Positions 25,867-32,793 of a DNA stretch of 64,000 nucleotides are shown in pieces; within the stretch, counting starts at the first letter, position 1; every line of letters starts with the position of its first letter. The DNA is from Sphingopyxis sp. YR583. GTDB lineage: Bacteria; Pseudomonadota; Alphaproteobacteria; Sphingomonadales; Sphingomonadaceae. Location: positions 434,001 to 498,000 of the forward strand of contig NZ_FNWK01000002.1 in the NCBI RefSeq assembly GCF_900108295.1, read 5' to 3'. The position numbers and the translations under genes are program-made. Below the pieces are notes generated by a model that saw only the letters and a list, made by a program, of their open reading frames with translations, was not told where the DNA came from and did not search any database.

Positions 25867-26305
25867 AATCTTCGGCGGCGGCGGTCAGTTTTGCGAGGAT
25901 AGCGAGCAGCGCCGCGCGTTCTTCGGTACTGATATTCGATTCAAGCCGCGCCTCGCTCGCGAGCGCCGCGGGGACGATTGCGTCGTACAGCGAACGCCCC
26001 GTTTCGGTGAGCTCCAGATGATGCGAACGTCCGTCAGCCTCATGCGCCTGACGCGCGATCAGCTCGCGGTCGGCGAGCGCTTTTGCAGCGCGATTCACAG
26101 TCACCTTATCCATGCGGGTCGCCTGAACCAGCTCGCGCTGCGTCTTCGGCTGACCTTCGCCAAGCACCGCCATCAGCCGCCATTCGGGGATCTTGAGCCC
26201 GAAGCGATTCTCATATTCGGCGGCGATCCGGCTCGACAGGGCGTTCGATGCGATGGACAGGCGGTACGGCAGGAAATTGTCTAGATTCAGCTTCTTCGCG
26301 GCCAT
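25859..26305 (-). CDS. MarR family transcriptional regulator
   Basis: A 148-residue winged-helix regulator: an N-terminal dimerisation helix (YRLSIASNALSSRIAAEYENRF), DNA-binding region WRLMAVLGEGQPKTQRELVQATRMDKVTVNRAAKALADRE (within residues 41-82), wing ADGRSHHLELTETGR, then a C-terminal dimer helix. Such proteins usually repress and respond to small aromatic ligands. It overlaps the PqqD-like gene by eight bases, so it is part of that operon and a candidate autoregulator. The 85 bases upstream to the TonB receptor stop show no clear operator palindrome. Confidence 0.9.
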   Translation of the reverse strand: MAAKKLNLDNFLPYRLSIASNALSSRIAAEYENRFGLKIPEWRLMAVLGEGQPKTQRELVQATRMDKVTVNRAAKALADRELIARQAHEADGRSHHLELTETGRSLYDAIVPAALASEARLESNISTEERAALLAILAKLTAAAEDYG

Positions 26306-26390
26306 GCCTTACTCATCCCCACAATCCGTAACCCCGGCAGAGCCATCCTATCGCCTGTTTCGGGCCTGTGAAGGGCGGACAGCGTGAAAA

Positions 26391-28439
26391 TCAGAAAGAA
26401 ACGCGCGCGCCAACCCACAATGTCCGCGGTGTCGCGCGCTCGACGATCCCTGACGACGAGATTGCGGCGGGTACCAGCTCATCGAACAGATTCTCGCCGC
26501 GCGCCTCGATGCTGATCCCGTCGCTGAATCGCCACGACAGCCCCGCGTCGAGCGTCAGGGCATCGTCGAGAGCGAGCAGCCCCAGATCGTCCTCATTCTG
26601 CTTGCCGATATAGCGCAGCGTCGCGAAGCCGCCGAACGGGCCGTTCGCATTGCTGCGCAGCGATACGCTTCCGCCGTGCTTCGCGATCTGCGCCGGGCGA
26701 CGACCGTCGAGCCCAAGCGCCGCGCCCGATGCATCGACGTCTGCATCGGTGAAGGCGTAGGTCGCGCGCAGCGTCGCCGGACCGATCCGCTGCTCGGCGC
26801 TGACCTCGACGCCCTTGCTGTCGATCGCGTCGAGATTCTGCCGCTGGTTGAGGTTCGGCGCGAGCGTCACATTGGCGATCGCGTTCGTCAGATGGTTCGC
26901 GAACAGCGTCGCCGACAACTTCGTGTCGCCATTGTCCCAATCGGCGCCGACCTCGCCGCCCCACAGTCGTTCGGGCTTCAGCATCTCGTTCGCGGTCGTC
27001 ACCTCGGCTCCGACGCGGAATGGGCGATAGAGTTCGTTGAGTGTCGGCAAGCGCCAGCCGCGATAGGCTGCGGCGCGGATCGAGATCGCGTCCGAATTCC
27101 AGCGCACGCCGGCGCGGCCGCTGCCTTCCCAGCCCTGCCGCGAGGCGAAACGAAGGTCGGTGATAACGGGCCCCGCGATATTGCGTTCGAGGCGATAGCC
27201 CTCACCGAGCCACCAGCGATCGACGCGACCGCTCAGCGTCCAGAGTAGGCCGTTATCCCGGTAACCCCCGGTCCATTCGGCGAAAGCACCCACGGTATCG
27301 CTGTCGCCGCCCGCGATGCGGTGACGGCCGGGGGTCACGCCGGCGAAGAAAAAATCTTCCTCCGTGCGACCAACCGTACGGCGCCAGTCGACACCGATAC
27401 GAAGCGGATTCTCCCCGCCGAATTCGGGCCGCAATTCGAACCGCGCGCCGAGCCCCGTCGCGGGGACGCGCTGCAAGAGTGCGGGCGCGACGCTGTTTCG
27501 TCCAGCGGCGACGCTCGCGAAGCCGCTCTCGAAATCGCGAAGCTGGACATAGCCGAGCGCGAGCCATTGTGTCCCGCCAAACGGATCGTGGACGAAGCGC
27601 AGGCTGGCGTCGATCCCGTCAAACTTGCTCTGCGTAAAATCGGTTCCACGGTCGCGCCGGTCGGAAAAACCGCGCAGCGCGGCCTCGATCCGGCTGTTGT
27701 CACCGGCGGCGAAACGAAGGCGCAAGCCCAACCCGCCCTGCTCGTAGGGCGCCGCGCGGTCGACTGCGCCGCGCTGTCCCGCCGCGACAGGCACAAAGCC
27801 ATCGCCACGACTATAGCGTGCGTCGACCGCGACCTCCCCTTCGCCAATTTGACCGCCGACGGAAGCTGACGCATCCCAGCCGTCCCGGCTACCATAAGCG
27901 ACGCTCGCCTCGGCGCGGTGAGTCATTTCCGAATAAAGGCCGATCGTACCCGCGAGCGCACCGGGACCGTCGACGCCGCTGCCGCCTCCGCGGGTGACGA
28001 TGATTCCACCTAGCTTGATCGCGTCATAGGCGCTCCACGCGACCCAGCCCCCAAAGGGATCGGCTTGCGGCACGCCGTCGAGCGTGACGAGCGCGCGTGC
28101 CGACGCGTTGCCGCCGAGCCCGCGGAGCGTGATACCCTGGCTCGTTGGGTGCGCCGAACGGCCGTCCGACCGGCGAAACTGGACCAGCCCTGCCTCATCG
28201 CGAAGACGGTTCTCGACGCGCGCACCAAAACCGGGCGCGATGTGGGTCAGGATGGCGGCGCTCTGCACCGCATCGCTGAGCGGCCGACTCAGCACGCCGC
28301 TGCCGTTGACGATGATGACATCGCGCGGACGCGGGGTGCCGAGAATGCAAGGAGGCTCCTCGAAATATTCCTCCTCTTCCTGCGCCATCGCCGCCGCCGG
28401 CTGTGCCAGCAGCGCGGCCCCCACAAGCCAGCGGATCAC
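26391..28439 (-). CDS. TonB-dependent outer-membrane receptor
   Basis: A 682-residue outer-membrane receptor. After a signal peptide ending AAAMAQ comes a short acidic stretch with one cysteine. A plug domain follows (DVIIVNGSG, then SQGITLRGLGGNASARALVTLDGVPQADPF within about residues 95-125), then a beta-barrel ending in the canonical aromatic ARVSF. The GTG start at 28439 overlaps the stop of the GST gene (GTGA), an unusual coupling. The ligand is unknown. A conventional TonB box is not obvious; the region DVIIVNG may serve. Confidence 0.9.
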   Translation of the reverse strand: MIRWLVGAALLAQPAAAMAQEEEEYFEEPPCILGTPRPRDVIIVNGSGVLSRPLSDAVQSAAILTHIAPGFGARVENRLRDEAGLVQFRRSDGRSAHPTSQGITLRGLGGNASARALVTLDGVPQADPFGGWVAWSAYDAIKLGGIIVTRGGGSGVDGPGALAGTIGLYSEMTHRAEASVAYGSRDGWDASASVGGQIGEGEVAVDARYSRGDGFVPVAAGQRGAVDRAAPYEQGGLGLRLRFAAGDNSRIEAALRGFSDRRDRGTDFTQSKFDGIDASLRFVHDPFGGTQWLALGYVQLRDFESGFASVAAGRNSVAPALLQRVPATGLGARFELRPEFGGENPLRIGVDWRRTVGRTEEDFFFAGVTPGRHRIAGGDSDTVGAFAEWTGGYRDNGLLWTLSGRVDRWWLGEGYRLERNIAGPVITDLRFASRQGWEGSGRAGVRWNSDAISIRAAAYRGWRLPTLNELYRPFRVGAEVTTANEMLKPERLWGGEVGADWDNGDTKLSATLFANHLTNAIANVTLAPNLNQRQNLDAIDSKGVEVSAEQRIGPATLRATYAFTDADVDASGAALGLDGRRPAQIAKHGGSVSLRSNANGPFGGFATLRYIGKQNEDDLGLLALDDALTLDAGLSWRFSDGISIEARGENLFDELVPAAISSSGIVERATPRTLWVGARVSF

Positions 28440-29068
28440 GCTGGCTTCACCGCATCGGGATGCGCCGACTGGAAGGCGTCGAGTTCCATGCACGCGGCGT
28501 CGATCTCGGTCAGCCGCGGGAAGGCATCAAGCGGCACCTCAAACCTGCGCGCGTTATAGATTTGCGGGACGAGACAGCAGTCGGCGATGCCCGGCGTGTC
28601 CCCGCCAAGATATTTGCCGACGCCCGCCATCGCCTCCAAGGCTTCGAACCCCTGCGTGATCCACGTCGCGATCCAGCGGTCCTTGGTTTGTTCGTTAAGG
28701 CCTAGGTCGCGCTTCAGATATTTGAGCACGCGCAGATTGTTGAGCGGGTGGATGTCGCTCGCGATCACCTGCGCGCGCGCCAGCGCGACGGCGCGCGGCA
28801 TCGCTTCCTCGGGAATCAACTGCGGCTCGGGAAACGCCCTGTCGAGCCAGTCGATGATCGCCATGCTCTGGATGATCGGTTCGCCATCGACGACGAGCAT
28901 CGGGACGAACCCCTGCGCATTCTGCTCCAGAAAGGCGTCGCTCCGCTGTTCGCCCGCGATCAGGCTGACCTCGACGCGTTCATAATCGAGCCCTTTCAGG
29001 TTCAGCGCGATGCGCACGCGAAAGCTTGCCGAGGAGCGGAAATAATCGTGAAGGACGAGCTGTGTCAT
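28436..29068 (-). CDS. maiA: Zeta-class glutathione S-transferase / maleylacetoacetate isomerase
   Basis: A 210-residue GST-fold protein. The zeta-class glutathione signature is near the N-terminus (FRSSASFRVRIALNLKGL, about residues 8-25), the cis-proline loop is FVPMLVVDG (about 54-62), and IIQSMAIIDWLD (about 65-76) matches maleylacetoacetate isomerase. No homogentisate or fumarylacetoacetate genes are nearby, so a role in tyrosine breakdown is only inferred from sequence. It follows the diheme cytochrome gene by eight bases and overlaps the TonB receptor start. The ATG at 29068 is the family N-terminus. Confidence 0.88.
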   Translation of the reverse strand: MTQLVLHDYFRSSASFRVRIALNLKGLDYERVEVSLIAGEQRSDAFLEQNAQGFVPMLVVDGEPIIQSMAIIDWLDRAFPEPQLIPEEAMPRAVALARAQVIASDIHPLNNLRVLKYLKRDLGLNEQTKDRWIATWITQGFEALEAMAGVGKYLGGDTPGIADCCLVPQIYNARRFEVPLDAFPRLTEIDAACMELDAFQSAHPDAVKPA

Positions 29069-29076
29069 GGCGCCGT

Positions 29077-30105
29077 CTAATGCGATGCTTTCGGCATCTC
29101 CGCAATCCATTGCCTGAGCAGCGCCGCGCCTTCCTTATGGACCGTCGATCGCCCGACCTCGGGCATCGCGATGCCGGGATCGGTGCTTTCGAGGCGATAG
29201 ATCAGGAAGCTATGGTCGGGATCACCGGGTGCGATGGCGAAATCCATGCCCCCGCTGCCGCGCCCCGCCGCGGTCGGCCGCTTGCCGATGCCATAATTCA
29301 CGCCCGCTGGATCGTCGGTCCAGCGCAGAAACAGGCCGCTGTTCGACGCGCTGCCGGCGGGGTTATGGCAATGCGCGCAATTGACGTCGAGATAGGCGCG
29401 GGCGCGGGTCGCAACGCTGCCCGATATGGGATCGTCCCACTGCGGCATTGTCGGTTTCAGCGCAGCGGGATTATCGAAATAGAGACTGCGCAACTTGTCG
29501 GACGCCGCCGGGTCTAGGATGAAGTTGCGCGCCTTGGGTCCGATCGGCACAATCTCGCCGGCGAGGCTGTGGCATTCCTTGCACTGATTTTTGTTCGGCA
29601 CCGCGTAGCGAATGCTGTGCGTCTCGCCATCGGGGCTCTTGAAGGTCACCGGCACGCGCCGCCCACCGAGCGCCAGCGTCGCATCCTTACCGTCGGCGTC
29701 CCATATATAGGGAAGCGCCAACCAGCCCGCCGCACGGCGGATCAGCAGCCGCGTCTCGACCGGGCGCCCGTCGTTGACGTCGCTCCAGCCAAAGCTTTTG
29801 ACGAGCACGGTTCCGACCGGAAACTCGATCACCCCGTCGCTTCCGACCTTCGCCTTCTTGCCGGTGGGGATCGAGATGAAGCGATGCTTGTCGGTATAGT
29901 CACTGAACAGCGGTGCGCGGAGCGTATAGCCGATGCCGGTCGAAGGCGCCTTCGGATCATTGCCGCGGAACAGCCCGAAAGCCGAGAGCTTCGCGGGCAT
30001 AGCATCGCTTTCGACGACCGCCTGGTCGACAGTCGGCGCCACCACGGCCGCCCCGCCGCTCGCACACAGCAGCGCCGCGCCAATCGCGGCAAGAACGCGT
30101 CTCAC
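29077..30105 (-). CDS. SO2930-type diheme c-type cytochrome
   Basis: A 342-residue exported protein with two haem c motifs, CKECH (C175, C178, H179) and CAHCH (C243, C246, H247), after a signal peptide. The layout fits the family I recall as TIGR03806, always paired with the parallel beta-helix protein of TIGR03805. The function is unknown and an electron-transfer role is inferred. The GTG at 30105 overlaps the beta-helix gene stop (GTGA); the open frame further upstream is an artefact inside that gene. Export requires the standard cytochrome c maturation system, not seen here. Confidence 0.87.
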   Translation of the reverse strand: MRRVLAAIGAALLCASGGAAVVAPTVDQAVVESDAMPAKLSAFGLFRGNDPKAPSTGIGYTLRAPLFSDYTDKHRFISIPTGKKAKVGSDGVIEFPVGTVLVKSFGWSDVNDGRPVETRLLIRRAAGWLALPYIWDADGKDATLALGGRRVPVTFKSPDGETHSIRYAVPNKNQCKECHSLAGEIVPIGPKARNFILDPAASDKLRSLYFDNPAALKPTMPQWDDPISGSVATRARAYLDVNCAHCHNPAGSASNSGLFLRWTDDPAGVNYGIGKRPTAAGRGSGGMDFAIAPGDPDHSFLIYRLESTDPGIAMPEVGRSTVHKEGAALLRQWIAEMPKASH

Positions 30106-31316
30106 CGGACCTTCGCCTCCATCGCGTCGGGCAGCTTGATCGTCGGCAGCGCTGCGGGCGGCGTGCCTTTCGACAGGTCGGCGGGAGCGGGCTTCGCCTC
30201 GCTTTGCGGCGTCTTTACGTCGGGCAGGTTCAGCGACAGCACGCCGACCTTGTCGAGCACGATCGCGTCGCCCGCGCCGTCCCACAGCACCGGCGGAATG
30301 CTGCCGCCCATCGCCGCCGCGATCATGTCGCCGCCGGGGAATTTCGGCGCATAGCCCGCCTTGCCATGCTGATTGCAGCGCACGACGATCGCATTCGGCA
30401 ACGGCTGATATTTCGGATCCTTATGCTCGTAACGATAACCGACGATCATCACATTGGCGGTGCCATTCTGGTCGAAGACATTGTCGAAAATCTCGACATT
30501 GCGGTTCGCCATGATCAGCACGCCGGTCCCCGTCGGAACGCTCGCGACGATATTGCCCTTCGGCGCGAAATTGGGCGTGCTGTTGTCGTTCACGATATTC
30601 TCGAACACGCGGACATTATGCCCGCCCTGCATCGGCAGGCTCGGCAGGTCGAACACGAGGATGCCGCCGGTGTTCTTCGTCGCGATATTGTCGTGGACGT
30701 CGGCGTCGTAGCTGTTCTCGATCTCGATCCCCGCGACATTCTCGGTGGCGATCGATTCGCGCACGACGATGTTCTTCGACTGACCGACATAGATGCCCGC
30801 GTCGGAGGCGCCGCGGACAAAGACGCTGTCGATCAGCACGTCGCTGCTCTCGACCGGATAGATGCCGTAGGCGCCGTTGCTTTCCTTCGGCCCCGCGGTC
30901 CATTCGACGCGCAGCTTGTGATAGACGATGCGGTCGGCGCCCTTCGACTTGATGCCGTCACCCTTCGTATTGAGCACCGCGAATTCGGTGAGGAACACGT
31001 CGTCCGAGGTGACGAGCAGCCCTTCGCCCGCGCCCTGCTGCCCGGTAAAGTCGAGGATCGAGCCGCCCTCACCCGCTCCGGCGCCGCGCACGGTCACATT
31101 TGCGACGTCGAGCGACAGGCCGTCGGTGAGCTTCCACACGCCTGCGCTGAGTTGGACGGTATCGCCCGGTTCGGCAAGGATCAGCGCCTCTTGCAGCTTT
31201 TCGTTCGCGTCGGGCGTTGTTGCGCTGACGCTGATGACTTTCGCCGCCGCCGGACTGGCGGCAAATGCAGCCACGATGCAGAGCGTCGCCGCGTGGCTGA
31301 GGCCATGGAATCGCAT
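30102..31316 (-). CDS. Periplasmic parallel beta-helix protein, partner of the diheme cytochrome
   Basis: A 404-residue protein with a signal peptide (about 1-24, ending AAA) and repeated right-handed beta-helix rungs between about residues 60 and 290. These include NIVVRESIATENVAGIEIEN and DVHDNIATKNTGGILVFDLP, the pattern of pectate-lyase-like or NosD/CASH folds. It matches the family I know as TIGR03805, co-encoded with the diheme cytochrome. No polysaccharide-lyase active site is recognisable, so a catalytic role is not claimed. The C-terminal 60 residues are Pro/Ala/Lys-rich and probably flexible. First gene of the leftward cassette. Confidence 0.85.
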   Translation of the reverse strand: MRFHGLSHAATLCIVAAFAASPAAAKVISVSATTPDANEKLQEALILAEPGDTVQLSAGVWKLTDGLSLDVANVTVRGAGAGEGGSILDFTGQQGAGEGLLVTSDDVFLTEFAVLNTKGDGIKSKGADRIVYHKLRVEWTAGPKESNGAYGIYPVESSDVLIDSVFVRGASDAGIYVGQSKNIVVRESIATENVAGIEIENSYDADVHDNIATKNTGGILVFDLPSLPMQGGHNVRVFENIVNDNSTPNFAPKGNIVASVPTGTGVLIMANRNVEIFDNVFDQNGTANVMIVGYRYEHKDPKYQPLPNAIVVRCNQHGKAGYAPKFPGGDMIAAAMGGSIPPVLWDGAGDAIVLDKVGVLSLNLPDVKTPQSEAKPAPADLSKGTPPAALPTIKLPDAMEAKVR

Positions 31317-31355
31317 TTGTCTCTCCCCTTATTTTCGGGGAGCATGGTGCAAGAC

Positions 31356-31384
31356 TTGACGGATGCCAAGCGTGTTGCTGACAT
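31356..31384 (+). promoter_or_regulatory. Candidate sigma-70 promoter for the DUF2147 gene
   Basis: TTGACG (31356-31361), 17-base spacer, TGACAT (31379-31384), about 30 bases upstream of the TTG start at 31414. The -35 is close to consensus and the -10 is weak. It lies in the 97-base gap between divergent genes. Confidence 0.45.
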
Positions 31385-31413
31385 ATGTGTAGCTAACCCG
31401 GGGAGAGGTCGCC

Positions 31414-31827
31414 TTGATTCACAGATTTGCTCTGGCGCTTGTCGCCTTGATAGCCGTGCCATCGATGGCAGCGGCGCCGGCACCGATTGCCGGGCGCTGG
31501 AAAACCGACGATGGCAAAGGCATCGTGGTCATGGCCGCGTGCGGCAACAAGATGTGCGGGCGCGTCGAACGCCTGCTGATCAAGCAGCCCGCCGGCGGCC
31601 AGCTCGACGAACGCAATCCCGACAAGGCGAAACGCAGCCGTAAGGTTACCGGCCTTCAGATTTATTGGGATCTCGTCCCGCACGGCGACGGCTGGAAGGG
31701 CGAGGGCTATAGCCCCGAGGACGGCCGATATTACAAGGCGCATCTGCGCGCCAACGGCGGCAAGATGACGATGAAAGGCTGCGTCAGCCTGTTCTGCCGC
31801 ACGGTAACGTGGACGAAGATGTCATAA
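31414..31827 (+). CDS. DUF2147 family exported protein
   Basis: A 137-residue protein with a signal peptide (about 1-20, ending MAAA) and the DUF2147 beta-barrel pattern. GRWKTDDGKGIVVMAACGNKMCGRV opens the mature domain, and KMTMKGCVSLFC with WTK at the end closes it. Members are periplasmic or secreted and have no settled function. The start is a TTG at 31414, preceded by GGGGAGAGG at good spacing. It is divergent from the beta-helix gene and ends seven bases before a long intergenic repeat. Confidence 0.85.
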   Translation: MIHRFALALVALIAVPSMAAAPAPIAGRWKTDDGKGIVVMAACGNKMCGRVERLLIKQPAGGQLDERNPDKAKRSRKVTGLQIYWDLVPHGDGWKGEGYSPEDGRYYKAHLRANGGKMTMKGCVSLFCRTVTWTKMS

Positions 31828-31833
31828 ACCCTA

Positions 31834-31962
31834 TCCTCCCTGTGGCAAAGGCATGGGGAGGTGGCAGCGCGAAGCGCTGACGGAGGGGCGAATGGCATTG
31901 CCGTCGCCGCCCCTCCACCGCCTTCGGCGGTCCCCCTCTCCATCGCTTCGCGACAGGGAGGA
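31834..31962. repeat. Long imperfect inverted repeat between genes
   Basis: A 129-base element with nested dyads. TCCTCCCTGT (31834-31843) pairs with ACAGGGAGGA (31953-31962), ATGGGGAG pairs with CTCTCCAT allowing G-U, and GGAGGGGCG pairs with CGCCCCTCC. Similar CCTCCCTGT...GGAGGGGCG intergenic elements are widespread in sphingomonad chromosomes as I recall. It could fold into one long hairpin and terminate transcription from either side. Confidence 0.7.
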
Positions 31963-31970
31963 TTTTGTCA

Positions 31971-32666
31971 TCACCCTTCGCCCAGGATCCAGTCGACCCC
32001 TGCGGCGACATGGATGCGCGTCGTGTCGTAAATCGGCAGGACGTTGGCGTCGGTATCGACCAGCATCACCAATTCGGTGCAGGCCAGCACGATGGCTTGC
32101 ACATCCTGCTTCGCGATATCGGTGATGAAGGTCTTCATCGTGCGGCGCGAACTCTCGTTCACCTTGCCGAGCATCAGCTCTTCGTAAATGATCCGGTCGA
32201 TTTCGTCGGCGCGGCTTGTGTCATAAGGGGCGAGCGTCAGCCCGTGGCGGACGAGGCGCTGACGGAACCATGCCTCGGTCATCACGTTGCGCGTGCCGAT
32301 CACCGCCGCCGCTTTTACGCCATCGGCCTTCATCTTTTCGCCGGTCTCGTCGACGATGTGCAGGATCGGGATCGAGATCGCCGCGGCGACATCCTCGGCG
32401 ACCTTGTGCATCGAATTGGCGGCGATCATCAGCGCGGTCGCGCCCGCCGCCTCGAGCCGCTGCGCCGAAGCGATCAGCACCTCTTTCGCGTGCGCCCATT
32501 GCTCGGGGGTCGTGATCCGCGACAGCTCGCAATAGTTGAGGCTCTCCATCACGATCGGCGCCGAACAGGCGGTGCCGAGGCGCTTTTGCACGCCCTTGTT
32601 GAGATGGCGGTAATAAAGCTCGGTCGATGCCCAGCTCATTCCCCCGATCAGGCCGATTTTGCGCAA
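31971..32666 (-). CDS. Aspartate/glutamate racemase family protein (YgeA-like), one catalytic position changed
   Basis: A 231-residue protein like E. coli YgeA: start RKIGLIGGMSWASTELYYR, then ALMIAANSMHKVA, LHIVDETG and VLACTELVML. Canonical racemases have a cysteine (or threonine in YgeA) before the Asn of the first motif; here it is A83 (AANS). The second cysteine, C196, is kept. Two-base racemisation is therefore doubtful; a one-sided reaction, a different acid/base such as S85, or non-enzymatic function are options. The TTG start has GGAGG at good spacing and matches the homologue's N-terminus. It lies downstream of pntB on the same strand, past two stem-loops. Confidence 0.82.
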   Translation of the reverse strand: MRKIGLIGGMSWASTELYYRHLNKGVQKRLGTACSAPIVMESLNYCELSRITTPEQWAHAKEVLIASAQRLEAAGATALMIAANSMHKVAEDVAAAISIPILHIVDETGEKMKADGVKAAAVIGTRNVMTEAWFRQRLVRHGLTLAPYDTSRADEIDRIIYEELMLGKVNESSRRTMKTFITDIAKQDVQAIVLACTELVMLVDTDANVLPIYDTTRIHVAAGVDWILGEG

Positions 32667-32688
32667 GATGGTCCTCCAGAATACAACA

Positions 32689-32759
32689 GGACCGGGTCGT
32701 TGCCGGCCCGGTCCCGTCTATCGCTAGTTAAAGTGACGCCCCCGGGCAAGGCCGGGGGC
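32689..32759 (-). terminator. Two consecutive stem-loops downstream of pntB
   Basis: A perfect eight-base stem, GCCCCCGG/CCGGGGGC (32738-32745 and 32752-32759), is followed leftward by a second perfect eight-base stem, GGACCGGG/CCCGGTCC (32689-32696 and 32707-32714). They lie between pntB and the racemase gene. The tails are only moderately T-rich, so termination is likely but not certain; mRNA-end protection is another possibility. Confidence 0.5.
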
Positions 32760-32793
32760 AAAACTTTGCGGCAAAGCGTCGATGCCTGAAGCC

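Noticed and set aside
32736..32760. Strong intrinsic terminator claimed from a perfect eight-base GC stem
   Set aside because: No real T-run follows; kept only as a low-confidence stem-loop with its neighbour.
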